64,000 nucleotides of DNA from F23-B02 sp963613665 (GCA_963613665.1 CAVEAL010000002.1:1-64000); one strand, 5' to 3'. Counted from the stretch's first letter, positions 7,938 through 16,342 are shown. Numbers and translations: made by a program. The notes: generated from the letters alone by a model not told the origin.

Positions 7938-9080
7938 TTGGAGCTGAGTAAAAAAACAGTAAAGCGCATACTGCTGATCATCACATTCACGGTCGTCCTG
8001 ATATGGGCGGTGTACAACCACAGCATGATGTTCGAGTACATCGGCGAGCTGTATTCGCTCGTTTCGCCCTTCGTTATCGGCCTGTGCATGGCCTATGTCG
8101 TGAACGTGATCATGCGCCCGATAGAACGGATGTGGATGAAGCTGCTCAGCAAATGCAAGGGCGGCTGGGTCGTTAAACTAAAGCGCCCGATATGCCTGCT
8201 GCTGAGCGTGCTGCTCATTATCGGCATTGTCTTTGCGGTCGTATTCCTTATCATGCCCGAGCTGAGCAAATCGGTGTCTTCGCTCGTCAGCATGATACCT
8301 ACCTACGTCAGCGAGGTCGAAAGCTGGTGGGAAAAGCTCTCGGACAGCCTGACAAAGTACGGTCTTGACCTGCCGAAGTTCGACTTTAATCCCGACAAGC
8401 TCGTCGATTTCCTCAAGGACGGCGGCACGGCGGTCATAAATACCACGCTGTCGGCAACGACCTCGATCGTCGCTGCGGTCATAAACATCGTGCTTGCCCT
8501 CGCGTTTTCGATCTACGTTCTCGCACAGAAGGAAACGCTCAAGCGTCAGTCGAAAAAGGTGCTTTCAAAGCTTATGAAGCCCGAGCAGATGCAGAAGCTT
8601 CTCGATATGCTCGACCTCATAAACCGCACTTTTACAAACTTCATAACCGGCCAGCTCACGGAGGCGGTCATAATAGGCGCGCTGTGCTTCATCGGTATGT
8701 CCATCTTCGGTATGCCCTATGCTCCTGCAATATCCGTCCTCGTCGGCTTCACTGCGCTCATCCCCGTGTTCGGCGCTTTTATCGGAACGGCCATCGGTGC
8801 CTTCCTTATCCTGCTCACGGAGCCCATTCAGGCGCTGTGGTTCGTTGTGTTCATCATCGTCCTTCAGCAGTTTGAGGGCAACCTCATCTATCCCAAGGTG
8901 GTCGGAAAATCCGTTGGACTTCCCGGAATATGGGTGCTCGTCGCCGTGACTATCGGCGGCAACGCCATGGGCGTCGTCGGTATGCTCATAAGCGTACCGC
9001 TGTGCTCGGTGCTGTATGTTATAGCGCGCAACGCCGTAAACGGCAAGCCGCTTGCAGGCGACCGCTCCGACACGAAATAA
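7938..9080 (+). CDS. AI-2E family (PerM/YdiK-type) transporter
   Basis: About 381 residues with seven to eight hydrophobic segments. The family pattern is clear: an N-terminal pair of helices, a soluble loop (about residues 95-150), then the C-terminal block FGMPYAPAISVLVGF, PVFGAFIGTAIGAFL and VVLQQFEGNLIYPKVVGKSVGLP-like residues diagnostic of this superfamily. I prefer the TTG at 7938 (MELSKKTVKR) because AAGGGAG is placed ~6 bp before it; a GTG at 7929 overlaps that SD. Members export quorum signals or act as Na+/H+ antiporters, and the substrate here is not predictable. It probably shares the glnN transcript. Confidence 0.88.
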   Translation: MELSKKTVKRILLIITFTVVLIWAVYNHSMMFEYIGELYSLVSPFVIGLCMAYVVNVIMRPIERMWMKLLSKCKGGWVVKLKRPICLLLSVLLIIGIVFAVVFLIMPELSKSVSSLVSMIPTYVSEVESWWEKLSDSLTKYGLDLPKFDFNPDKLVDFLKDGGTAVINTTLSATTSIVAAVINIVLALAFSIYVLAQKETLKRQSKKVLSKLMKPEQMQKLLDMLDLINRTFTNFITGQLTEAVIIGALCFIGMSIFGMPYAPAISVLVGFTALIPVFGAFIGTAIGAFLILLTEPIQALWFVVFIIVLQQFEGNLIYPKVVGKSVGLPGIWVLVAVTIGGNAMGVVGMLISVPLCSVLYVIARNAVNGKPLAGDRSDTK

Positions 9081-9084
9081 AACG

Positions 9085-9130
9085 AAAAAAAGATGATCCC
9101 GTATCGCTCGTTTGAACGGTACGGGATCTT
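9085..9130. terminator. Bidirectional terminator
   Basis: GATCCCGTA / TACGGGATC form a hairpin with an A-run on the left and a T-rich stretch on the right, between two convergent genes. Confidence 0.75.
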
Positions 9131-9141
9131 TCTTCGTATGT

Positions 9142-9489
9142 TTATTTTTCGTCTTCCCCGGTCTGCTGCGCCTGAAGCCGCTCGACCTCGGCCCTGAGCT
9201 CTGCGTTCTGCGCCTTGAGCTCGTCAAGCTTTTTGTTTACCGGCGTTAGCTGACGCCTCAGCTCGCCGGAAACGATGCCCTTATAGAAAGTGTAGCGCCC
9301 CGTGAGGCTGACGGCCGACAGCACGACCGCCGCACCGCCCGCAGCAAGGCCGACCTTTTTGATATCCACCTTGCGCATGAGGCGCAAAACATTGCGCTTA
9401 TTCAGCTTGCCGGTCTGCAAAAGCTCCAGCGGGCTCAGATCCTCGACCTGCACCTCGACTGCGGCGCTGTTCTTTGAATGCTTTTTCAT
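9142..9489 (-). CDS. Small membrane protein with C-terminal coiled coil
   Basis: 115 residues from ATG at 9489 (MKKHSK), with GGAG nine bases upstream; the alternative GTG at 9504 overlaps that SD. It has a basic N-terminal cytosolic segment, one predicted transmembrane helix (about residues 47-65, AAGGAAVVLSAVSL), and a C-terminal heptad-rich region (about 80-112, KLDELKAQNAELRAEVERL) typical of a coiled coil. No enzymatic motif is visible. I do not recognise a named family; a scaffolding role is a guess. Confidence 0.75.
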   Translation of the reverse strand: MKKHSKNSAAVEVQVEDLSPLELLQTGKLNKRNVLRLMRKVDIKKVGLAAGGAAVVLSAVSLTGRYTFYKGIVSGELRRQLTPVNKKLDELKAQNAELRAEVERLQAQQTGEDEK

Positions 9490-9575
9490 AAGATCAACTC
9501 CCAAATATTTTTATGAGTGTATTATATCACAGCGCCCGCTTTTTTCAAGTGCGCGGCATCCGTACACAGCGACGT

Positions 9576-9614
9576 AAAAAAAGCCGCCGCAAGCGATACT
9601 GAGCCTGCGGCGGC
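9576..9614 (-). terminator. Terminator of tRNA-Leu
   Basis: GCCGCCGCA / TGCGGCGGC hairpin, followed on the minus strand by seven T residues, immediately downstream of the tRNA. Confidence 0.85.
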
Positions 9615-9615
9615 G

Positions 9616-9701
9616 TGGTGCCGGTGGCCGGACTCGAACCGGCACGACGCAAGCATCAGAGGATTTTAAGTCCGCCGTGTCTACCATTCCACCACACCGG
9701 C
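9616..9701 (-). tRNA. tRNA-Leu (anticodon TAA)
   Basis: 86-nt class II tRNA on the minus strand: acceptor GCCGGTG paired to CACCGGC, anticodon loop ACTTAAAA reading TAA, a long variable arm (TGATGCTTGCGTCG), T-arm GGTTCGAGTCC and encoded CCA. Confidence 0.95.
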
Positions 9702-9798
9702 AAATGCCTGATTATTTTACCATTACGCCGCCTAATTGTCAACAATGCACACACCGCGGACGGCCCTCGCTGCATAAAATGCAGGGAGGTGAGGCAAA

Positions 9799-10848
9799 TT
9801 GAATGTAAATTACTTTCTCGGAGCAAACTCCGGCGACGGCTTTTACTCGCTTTACGGCGGCTTCTGCCGCGGCGAAGGCGACTTTCTGCACCTGATAAAG
9901 GCAGGACCCGGCGGCGGAAAATCGGGCTTTATGCGCCGCATTGCGCGCGCCGCAGGGCAGCGCGGCTATGATACCGAATGCGTCCTGTGCTCGGGAGATC
10001 CGGACTCGCTCGACGCGGTGTACATACCCGCGCTCAGACTCGGATTTATGGATGCCACGGCTCCGCATGCCTGCGAGCCGGAGAATTTTGCGTATAATTC
10101 TGATTATGTTAACCTCGGCTGTTTCTGCGGCAGAATAAACGATGCCCGCATCGGTCTGTATACGGATAAATACCGTGCAATGTACAGAGAGGCGTATGCC
10201 TGCCTTGCCGCCGCTGCAAGCATCGAGCGTGCGCAGATACAGGGGCTCACAAACGCCGAAGTGCATGAAAAAGCAAGGAAACGCGCTCGCGCAGCGGCGC
10301 TCCGTGAACTTGGCGGCATTGGGAAAAACTGCGGCGGGCCGCGCGAAAGCAAGCGCTTCGTAAGGTGCATAAGCTGCAAGGGCGAGCTGACACTCACAGA
10401 CGATGTTCAAAAATTATGTAAACGAATATATCTCCTTGACGACCGCTGCGGCCTTGCGGAGACTTACCTCGATCAGATGCGCACCGAGGCGCAGCTGCGC
10501 GGAGCGGAGGCGATACTCTGCCCGTCGCCTCTGTGTCCGGAGCGGCTCGACGCGCTGCTGCTGCCCGGGTACGGACTCGGCTTTGTGTCGGCTTCGGCTA
10601 TGGAACCGGGTGCGCCGTGGCGCCACGTCCGGCTCGACGCGCTCGCCGATCCTGCGGCGCTGCGCACGTACCGTGCGGCTATGCGAAGGCGCGATAAGCT
10701 GCGGCACGAGCTGCTCGGCGAGGCGGTACGGCTCCTTGCCTGCGCCAAGGAGCAGCACGATGCGCTCGAGAGCGTGTACAATCCGCATGTTGACTTTGCC
10801 GCGCTGGACGCCTTTGCCGACGAGACGATCGAAGAAATATTTAAGTAA
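9799..10848 (+). CDS. P-loop ATPase, PRK06851-type protein
   Basis: 349 residues starting at a TTG (9799) with a strong GGGAGGTG SD. Residues ~5-20 read FLGANSGDGFYSLYGGF and are followed by the Walker A IKAGPGGGKSGFMRRI (about 33-48). Further conserved pieces are CVLCSGDPDSLDAVYIP and DATAPHACEP (about 60-97). This order matches the uncharacterised Firmicutes family known as PRK06851, whose members often carry a second P-loop-like half. Here the second half (residues ~195-349) has no intact Walker A. Function is unknown. The gene is alone between tRNA-Leu and a convergent terminator. Confidence 0.75.
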   Translation: MNVNYFLGANSGDGFYSLYGGFCRGEGDFLHLIKAGPGGGKSGFMRRIARAAGQRGYDTECVLCSGDPDSLDAVYIPALRLGFMDATAPHACEPENFAYNSDYVNLGCFCGRINDARIGLYTDKYRAMYREAYACLAAAASIERAQIQGLTNAEVHEKARKRARAAALRELGGIGKNCGGPRESKRFVRCISCKGELTLTDDVQKLCKRIYLLDDRCGLAETYLDQMRTEAQLRGAEAILCPSPLCPERLDALLLPGYGLGFVSASAMEPGAPWRHVRLDALADPAALRTYRAAMRRRDKLRHELLGEAVRLLACAKEQHDALESVYNPHVDFAALDAFADETIEEIFK

Positions 10849-10875
10849 AAAACGGCTGAGGCATTGCCTCAGCCG
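10845..10875 (-). terminator. Terminator of the J-domain operon
   Basis: CGGCTGAGGC / GCCTCAGCCG hairpin followed on the minus strand by TTTTTTACTT. On the + strand there is no T-run, so it serves the minus-strand operon. Confidence 0.8.
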
Positions 10876-10885
10876 GAATATTCGT

Positions 10886-11506
10886 TCAGCAGCACATACC
10901 GCCCCACGGGGTAAGGCATGAGCAGCACAGATATGTAGAGCAGCAGTCGTCGCATACGCAGCAGGAGTTGTTGTAGTTTCCGCTGTACTGCTGATAGTAT
11001 TGCCCGTTGTTTTCAAGCCGGTTCAGCAGCTGGCGATAGTTCGGGTTGTCGGGGTCTATCTCGACGGCGCGCTTTGCGTCCTCAAGGGCATTTATCCTGT
11101 TGCCGAGATACATGTTGGCAACCGCGCTGAGATAGTACCAGCGCCCGTCACGCTCGGCAAGCGGCACCTGAGAGAGCGCCGTGAGCGCTTCGTTGTATCT
11201 GCCGTTGCGTATGTAGTTTACCGCTGCCCGGCACTCCGCGCGCTCCTGCGGCTGCTCGTATGCTCCGCCGAAACCGCCGAAGCCTCCGAAACCGCCGTAG
11301 CCGTTATATCCGCCGCCGTTTCCGGTATCGCCGTTCTTGATCTGGTCGTAGGCCGCGTTTATCTCGTTCATTTTTGCCGCAGCGGCGGCATCGCCGGGGT
11401 TGCGGTCGGGGTGATATTTCTTTGCAAGCTCTCTGTAAGCTTTTTTTATCTCCTCATCGCTTGCGTTCCGTGAAACGCCGAGGACTTCATAGGGGTCCCG
11501 TGCCAT
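10886..11506 (-). CDS. J-domain protein with TPR-like region and Cys-rich tail
   Basis: 206 residues. Residues 1-60 are a clean J-domain (DPYEVLGVSRNASDEEIKKA, then KKYHPDRNPGD with the invariant HPD that stimulates DnaK ATPase). A Gly/Tyr/Phe-rich linker follows (about 62-85). Residues ~90-160 look like two tetratricopeptide-type helical hairpins (for example AVNYIRNGRYNEALTALSQV). The C-terminus has ten cysteines in about 25 residues (CCVCDDCC and CCSC), unusual for DnaJ and perhaps a metal site or lipidation/redox patch. It lacks the zinc-finger and C-terminal domains of true DnaJ, so it is a specialised co-chaperone. It is the last gene of a three-gene minus-strand run. Confidence 0.85.
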   Translation of the reverse strand: MARDPYEVLGVSRNASDEEIKKAYRELAKKYHPDRNPGDAAAAAKMNEINAAYDQIKNGDTGNGGGYNGYGGFGGFGGFGGAYEQPQERAECRAAVNYIRNGRYNEALTALSQVPLAERDGRWYYLSAVANMYLGNRINALEDAKRAVEIDPDNPNYRQLLNRLENNGQYYQQYSGNYNNSCCVCDDCCSTYLCCSCLTPWGGMCC

Positions 11507-11519
11507 TCGGTACTGCTCC

Positions 11520-12344
11520 TTACTTACTGTCTGTTCCGTAGTGGCGGTTGAATTTTATCCACACGCCTCTGCACAGTATATTTTTTATTATGTCTGCATC
11601 CCGCACTGCCGGCAGCCGGTCAAAGCTTCTGACGCAGTCGGCCAGCAGAAGCTCGAGTATATCCTTGAACCTCTCCCGCTCGTCGAGCCGTCCGTACAGG
11701 TAAACGAAGGGGTTATACTTATATGCTCTTTTGTCGCCTTTGAGATCTATGCATGCGTCCATGACGTAGACAAACTGCCCGAGCGCCATGCCGAAGCTGC
11801 GCAGATCGTTCTGCCAGCGATCCTCCTGCATGACGAAAAGCTCCGCCATGAGCCTGCCGAAGGCTGCCGCAGCGGCGTCGGCGGACGTATCTCTGCGATC
11901 CTCTATATCCTTGAGCTCCGCCATCGAGCGCTTTATGACCGTGCACTGGCGGGGATACTCCGCGCAGACCTTTTTATACGCCGGCTCCAGAACCTTTGCC
12001 GAGGCAAGCGCAGCGGCGTTCAGCTCGTCGTGCCAGTCGTCAAGGCAGTTGAGATAGGCCAGCGCAACGTTCATGTCCGCAGCGTAGCCGCTGATCTCCG
12101 ACTGCAGGAACGGCCGCTTGCCGAGAGGATGTGCGGGGCAGGGGGCTTCGCCGTCGAGCTCCTGCGGCTCGTACAGGGAGGAGAGCAGCATAACGAGAAA
12201 GGCCATGTCATATGTCAGCGTAAAACGGGAGATGCTTCCGTGCCGCTGACCGAGGCTGCGGCACAGGCCGCAGTAGTATGCCTTGTACCGTTTCCGCTGC
12301 TGTTCGTCAAGTCCGGCAAGATCAGCCGTTACAAAGCCGAACAT
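11520..12344 (-). CDS. DUF5685 family protein
   Basis: 274 residues. The N-terminal pattern FGFVTADLAGLDEQQRKRYK followed by YYCGLCRSLGQRHG, then TLTYDMAFLVMLLSSLYEP, matches the clostridial DUF5685 family. The two cysteines of CGLC and the Asp of TYDMAF are conserved. The rest is predicted all-helical, with a late QFVYVMDACIDLKGDKRAYKYNPF segment that recalls the Asp-rich helices of isoprenoid-synthase folds. No enzymatic activity has been established to my knowledge. It sits 13 bp upstream of the J-domain gene and 1 bp after the zinc-ribbon gene, so the three are probably cotranscribed. Confidence 0.75.
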   Translation of the reverse strand: MFGFVTADLAGLDEQQRKRYKAYYCGLCRSLGQRHGSISRFTLTYDMAFLVMLLSSLYEPQELDGEAPCPAHPLGKRPFLQSEISGYAADMNVALAYLNCLDDWHDELNAAALASAKVLEPAYKKVCAEYPRQCTVIKRSMAELKDIEDRRDTSADAAAAAFGRLMAELFVMQEDRWQNDLRSFGMALGQFVYVMDACIDLKGDKRAYKYNPFVYLYGRLDERERFKDILELLLADCVRSFDRLPAVRDADIIKNILCRGVWIKFNRHYGTDSK

Positions 12345-12345
12345 C

Positions 12346-12753
12346 TCAGGTCCTGCCCGTAAAAGAGTTGCCGCACTTTTTGCACACGATATTGATCTTG
12401 CCCTTGTGCTTGGGAACTCTGAGCGTCGTGTGACACGCAGGACAGGTGAAGAACTTGTAGTCCTTGCGCTGTGTCCAGCGCACCTTTATCATTTCAAATT
12501 TGCCTCTGAAGCCCATACTCATCTTCATATAGCGGTTGTTTTCCGCGCTGCGCCTGTATAAATTTCTCGACAGCATCCGCGCATAGATAATGACAAGCAG
12601 GAAAAACGCAATGAGCCAGACGATCCTCGAAAAGGCCGTCCCGTTGAACACGACGGCAAGGATCATCAGCACAAGGCTCACGACGGACAGAAATCTGTTG
12701 AGCTGATCAATGCCGCAGCGGCCTGCCATAAAGCGCGCAAATTTTTCTCTCAT
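12346..12753 (-). CDS. Two-helix membrane protein with C-terminal zinc ribbon
   Basis: 135 residues. Two adjacent hydrophobic segments (about residues 22-40 and 44-62) anchor it. The cytosolic C-terminus carries a zinc ribbon FTCPACHTTLRVPKHKGKI followed by CKKCG (about 102-130), four cysteines in a CPxC-x17-CxxC arrangement. This tail resembles the ribbon seen in many clostridial membrane proteins that occur beside DUF5685 or rhomboid genes. It is the first gene of the cluster shared with DUF5685 and the J-domain protein. The function is unknown. Confidence 0.78.
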   Translation of the reverse strand: MREKFARFMAGRCGIDQLNRFLSVVSLVLMILAVVFNGTAFSRIVWLIAFFLLVIIYARMLSRNLYRRSAENNRYMKMSMGFRGKFEMIKVRWTQRKDYKFFTCPACHTTLRVPKHKGKINIVCKKCGNSFTGRT

Positions 12754-12841
12754 GGGAAATTCACCTTGATAATTGACGATAATTACAACAATTTATATTA
12801 TCACAGCTTTCGTCGGAATATATAAATTATTTGTTAATTCG

Positions 12842-13699
12842 TCAGCCTTTAACGTAGCTCCAGACATATTCTATGACGGTATTCTGCCCGCCGTCGGCCT
12901 GAGTACGGGTGCACTTTGTGATATTTCCCGGCTCATCGTACTCGTATTCGCTTTTCGTGACGCTTATGGCCGTGCCGTCGGAGCCGTAAATGCTGACGGA
13001 AAGCTCGTTTCCGTGCCCGTCATAGCTGTATTCGGTACGGTTTACAACGGTTCCGTCAACGGAGGACTCTTTCTTTGCAAGGCGGCCGTCATCGTCATAG
13101 CTGTAGCTTTCGACGGTCTGTCCGCCCTCGAGCATATCCTGCCGCGTAAGCTTTGTCAGCTCGCCGCTGCCGCCGTATTCGTAGGAGATATCGCTTACGA
13201 GCTCCGAGCTCTCGTAATACTTCTCGCTGACAAGGCTCTTGCCCTCGTAGGCATAGGTCGTGACGGCTGTGACGCTGCCGCCGATCATGTTGGTCTCCTT
13301 CATCTTCAGCCCCGTCTCGTTATACTCGTACAGAACGCGGTATTCCTCGGAATACTCCTCGGGGCCGTCGGCCGTGTAGTTTACCATTGTCTCGACAAGC
13401 CCGCTTTCGCCGAGCGTGTATTCCTTATATCCGACCGGCTCGTCGTTTATGCCGAGCGTCGTTTCCTTTACGAGGCGGCCGCTGCCGTCGTACTCGTAGC
13501 TGACGGTGCTGAATCTGAGACCGTTTGCGTTGTACCACACTTCTTTTTCAAGCTTGCCCTCGGATTTTTCGTATACGGAAAGATCCTGCGTGGGAGCGGG
13601 CGTATCGGTCGCTGCTGGGGCTGAGCCGCCGCTATCGGTGCATCCGCACAGCGTGACGGCGAGCATGGCGGCAAGAACCGTGCCGGTTATTCTTTTCAT
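12842..13699 (-). CDS. Lipoprotein with YD/RHS-like repeats
   Basis: 285 residues. A lipoprotein signal peptide ends in the lipobox LCGC (Cys about residue 20), followed by a Ser/Ala/Pro-rich linker. From about residue 55 to 280 the chain is made of short strand-turn units such as VSYEYDGSGRLVKETTLG, YSYDDDGRLAKKES and YSYDGHGNELSVSIYG. These are the YxYDxxGrl pattern of YD (RHS-type) repeats, which usually bind carbohydrate or form a beta shell. No toxin domain follows, so it is a small surface lipoprotein rather than a polymorphic toxin. The downstream boundary at 12842 is followed by an AT-rich gap with no gene. Confidence 0.8.
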   Translation of the reverse strand: MKRITGTVLAAMLAVTLCGCTDSGGSAPAATDTPAPTQDLSVYEKSEGKLEKEVWYNANGLRFSTVSYEYDGSGRLVKETTLGINDEPVGYKEYTLGESGLVETMVNYTADGPEEYSEEYRVLYEYNETGLKMKETNMIGGSVTAVTTYAYEGKSLVSEKYYESSELVSDISYEYGGSGELTKLTRQDMLEGGQTVESYSYDDDGRLAKKESSVDGTVVNRTEYSYDGHGNELSVSIYGSDGTAISVTKSEYEYDEPGNITKCTRTQADGGQNTVIEYVWSYVKG

Positions 13700-13713
13700 A
13701 TGTCGGCTTCCTT

Positions 13714-14019
13714 TCAGTCGTCAATATCCTTGTCGAGTATAGCGCCGGAGTAGGCCTCGATCTCGTACTCGTACTCGAGAGCTATCGTACGGAACCGGAC
13801 ATCGTAGTACCACACGCCGTCGTCAAGCTTTATCGAGGTCTTCAGCTTCGTGACCTGATTTGCGGCAAGCCCCGCGTCGCTGAGCGCGATCTGCTGAGCG
13901 CGCTCAGCGCCTATCAGAAGCTCGTCGTCGCGCGTCTGGAAAACGAGGTAGACGACGCCGCCTGCTATAAGTGCCGCGATAAGAATGCAGATAATAAGTA
14001 TTTTAATGCTCTTTTTCAT
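13714..14019 (-). CDS. Membrane-anchored PepSY-domain protein
   Basis: 101 residues: a short basic N-terminus, one hydrophobic anchor (about residues 6-27), then a single PepSY module. This begins at LIGAERAQQIALSDAGLA and ends EYEIEAYSGAILDKDIDD, the classic end of a PepSY domain. PepSY domains are thought to inhibit proteases or modulate envelope proteins. It lies 14 bp upstream of the YD-repeat lipoprotein gene and is probably cotranscribed with it. Confidence 0.82.
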   Translation of the reverse strand: MKKSIKILIICILIAALIAGGVVYLVFQTRDDELLIGAERAQQIALSDAGLAANQVTKLKTSIKLDDGVWYYDVRFRTIALEYEYEIEAYSGAILDKDIDD

Positions 14020-14123
14020 TGTTTTTATCTCCGTTGCGTTAATAATTTATTATATCATCTGCGCAGCGTCTTGGCAATACGCTGTTTTTCCGCGTTTTTG
14101 CCGTAAAAAAGCGAATTTTTCGG

Positions 14124-14152
14124 TTGACAAGCGGGGCTTATTCCACTATAAT
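14124..14152 (+). promoter_or_regulatory. Promoter of the yceD-rpmF operon
   Basis: A perfect consensus: TTGACA (14124-14129), 17 bp, TATAAT (14147-14152), 27 bp upstream of the start codon. Confidence 0.88.
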
Positions 14153-14179
14153 ATTCAAGCGACTGTGGAGAGGTGCACT

Positions 14180-14674
14180 ATGCTGCTTGATTTGAGACAG
14201 ATAATTGAAGTCCCCGGAAAAAGCGTTCCGTTCAATTGTGAGCTGGACACGCAGGGACTGGAATTTGACTCGATAAAGGAGTATAAGACCCCGCCCACGG
14301 CAGAAGGCAGAGTGTTTAACGAGGCAGGTATCCTGACACTCGAGGGTACCCTGACAGCCGAAATGACTTGCGTCTGCGACAGATGTGGTAAACTGTTTGA
14401 CAGCAGCAAGGTGATGGACCTCCACGCCTTCATATCCGACAGAGAGTCTGAAGATCCCGAGGTCTTTGTTCTCGACGGGGACAGTCTTGATCTCGATGAA
14501 ACTCTCTCGACCCTTTTCGTCCTTGACATGGAAACGAAGTTTCTCTGCTCGGAGGATTGCAAAGGTCTTTGCTCCCGCTGCGGAGCCGATCTGAATCTTG
14601 GCCCCTGCGCGTGCGGGAAAGAGGTCGATCCAAGACTTGCCGTTCTGCGGCAGCTGTTGGATAGTGATCAATAA
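14180..14674 (+). CDS. yceD: YceD family protein (DUF177)
   Basis: 164 residues. The start at 14180 (MLLDLRQII) follows GGAGAGG and lies 28 bp after the -10 box; upstream in-frame codons overlap the promoter. It has the DUF177 signature, with the cysteine pair ETCVCDRC-like segment (MTCVCDRCGKLFDSS, about residues 68-82) and a C-terminal CSEDCKGLCSRCGADLN plus CACGKEVDPR. These form a metal-binding pattern typical of the Firmicutes branch. YceD is nearly always encoded upstream of rpmF, and in some species is linked to 23S rRNA synthesis. That arrangement is seen here. Confidence 0.92.
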   Translation: MLLDLRQIIEVPGKSVPFNCELDTQGLEFDSIKEYKTPPTAEGRVFNEAGILTLEGTLTAEMTCVCDRCGKLFDSSKVMDLHAFISDRESEDPEVFVLDGDSLDLDETLSTLFVLDMETKFLCSEDCKGLCSRCGADLNLGPCACGKEVDPRLAVLRQLLDSDQ

Positions 14675-14715
14675 CATCAAAGCTGATATGCAGCTGTTTT
14701 TCAGGAGGTGTCACC

Positions 14716-14901
14716 ATGGCAGTCCCTAAGGGAAAAGTATCAAGACAGAGACGTGATAAGAGACGTTCGTCTCACTGGAAGCTCGAGGCTCCCGGCATCG
14801 TAAAGTGCCCCAACTGCGGAGAGTTCAAAATGCCCCACCGTGCGTGCAAGGCATGCGGCATGTACAACGGCCGTAAGGTTCTCACCGTTGACGAGAAGTA
14901 A
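14716..14901 (+). CDS. rpmF: 50S ribosomal protein L32
   Basis: 61 residues, MAVPKGKVSRQRRDKRRS at the N-terminus and a four-cysteine zinc ribbon (CPNCGEFKMPHRACKAC). The SD CAGGAGGTG is 6-7 bp before the ATG. It is the zinc-binding (C+) paralogue. It is cotranscribed with yceD and followed by a terminator. Confidence 0.98.
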   Translation: MAVPKGKVSRQRRDKRRSSHWKLEAPGIVKCPNCGEFKMPHRACKACGMYNGRKVLTVDEK

Positions 14902-14911
14902 TTGAAATGCT

Positions 14912-14948
14912 CAAGGAGGAAAGGGTGTCCGTACCCCTTCCTCCTTTT
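14912..14948 (+). terminator. Terminator after rpmF
   Basis: GGAGGAAAGGG / CCCTTCCTCC hairpin followed by TTTTG, ending 13 bp before the next start codon. The hairpin contains an SD-like GGAGGAAAGG that would be masked when folded. Confidence 0.8.
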
Positions 14949-14961
14949 GCGTATAAAGCTT

Positions 14962-16338
14962 ATGAAAAATGACGTTATTTCAAAAATAGATAACGACAGT
15001 CCGCTGCTGCATAAGGCGCACATAGGCGACGAGATAGTGAAGATAAACGGCAACGTTATCCACGACGTGCTCGATTATAAATATTTCTCCTATGATCCGC
15101 TGCTGCACATAACCCTGCGCCGGCCCGACGGCACGGAGCACACCGTGCGCGTTGAAAAGCCGGAGGGGCGTGATCTCGGCCTTGAGTTTGCCGAGTATCT
15201 GATGGACAATCCGAGAAGCTGCGCGAATAACTGCGTGTTCTGCTTTATCGACCAGCTTCCGAAGGGTATGCGCAAGACGATGTATTTTAAGGACGACGAT
15301 GCGCGCCTTAGCTTTCTGCTGGGCAACTATATTACGCTCACCAATCTGTCCGAGCGTGAGATACAGCGCATAATCGACCTGCATATAAGCCCCGTGAATA
15401 TTTCCGTTCACGCCACCGATCCGGAGCTTCGCGTAAAGCTCCTGCAAAATAAAAACGCGGGAAAATGCGTCGGCATAATGCGGCGCTTTGCCGAAGGCGG
15501 CATCGTCATGAACTGCCAGATCGTATGCTGCCCCGGACTGAACGACGGTGAGGCGCTCATGCGCACGATGGAGGATCTTGCCGCGATGCACCCGGCGGTG
15601 CACAGTGTGTCGATCGTCCCCGTGGGGCTCACGAAATACCGCGAGGGACTGTATCCGCTCACGCCGTTCACGCCCGCACACTCGGCCGAGACCATAGACA
15701 TGGTGACGGCCTTCGGCGACGATTGCGTCAAAAAATTCGGAACGCGGATATTTTTCTGCTCGGACGAGATGTATCTGTGCGCAGGCCGTGAGCTTCCCGA
15801 GGACGATTTTTACGAGGAGCATACGCAGCTTGAGAACGGAGTCGGCATGATACGTCTGCTCGAGCGTGAGTTCAAAAACGCACTCAGCCTGTCCGAGGAG
15901 CCGGACGGAGCCGCATTCTCCATCGCCTGCGGAACGTCCGTCGCGCCGTGCTTTGAAAAACTTATTTGTATTGCGGCCGAAAAGTATGATAATATAAACG
16001 GCAGGGTATATGCCATACGAAACGACTTTTTCGGCGGCGGCGTGAACGTGTCCGGCCTCATAACGGGGCAGGATCTTATCGCCCAGCTCAAGGGCAGGGA
16101 GCTCGGCGAGCGGCTTTTTGTGTCGCAGAACATGCTGCGCAGAGCCGAGCTTGATTTTCTCGATGATATCACGCTTGAGGAAGCTCAGGAGGCTCTCGGC
16201 GTGCGGATATACCCAATCGAATCGGACGGCTTTGCGCTCTGGGATGCCATGAGCGGTGATGCTCTGCCCGAAGTGAAGATACCCGTCCGCTCGCCGGAGC
16301 GGCAGCAGTATTATAAATATAATCAGAACGGAGGTTAG
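14962..16338 (+). CDS. DUF512 radical-SAM-like protein with N-terminal PDZ
   Basis: 458 residues. Order of parts: a PDZ-like domain (about 1-70, SPLLHKAHIGDEIVKINGNV), then a radical-SAM type cluster motif CANNCVFCFIDQLPKGMRKT (about 90-110; CxxxCxxC with the FIDQ signature of this family). A TIM-barrel core with TLTNLSEREIQRI and ISVHATDPELR follows, and then the C-terminal DUF512 domain. The start is uncertain: 14962 (MKNDVISKI) fits homologue alignments, but no good SD lies just before it because the rpmF terminator fills that space. The role is unknown; the family's fixed place beside der suggests a translation or ribosome link (inference). Confidence 0.85.
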   Translation: MKNDVISKIDNDSPLLHKAHIGDEIVKINGNVIHDVLDYKYFSYDPLLHITLRRPDGTEHTVRVEKPEGRDLGLEFAEYLMDNPRSCANNCVFCFIDQLPKGMRKTMYFKDDDARLSFLLGNYITLTNLSEREIQRIIDLHISPVNISVHATDPELRVKLLQNKNAGKCVGIMRRFAEGGIVMNCQIVCCPGLNDGEALMRTMEDLAAMHPAVHSVSIVPVGLTKYREGLYPLTPFTPAHSAETIDMVTAFGDDCVKKFGTRIFFCSDEMYLCAGRELPEDDFYEEHTQLENGVGMIRLLEREFKNALSLSEEPDGAAFSIACGTSVAPCFEKLICIAAEKYDNINGRVYAIRNDFFGGGVNVSGLITGQDLIAQLKGRELGERLFVSQNMLRRAELDFLDDITLEEAQEALGVRIYPIESDGFALWDAMSGDALPEVKIPVRSPERQQYYKYNQNGG

Positions 16339-16342
16339 CTTC

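Noticed and set aside
14902..14961. Upstream in-frame extension of the DUF512 gene
   Set aside because: The extra residues are read from the rpmF terminator and do not fit the PDZ start of the family.
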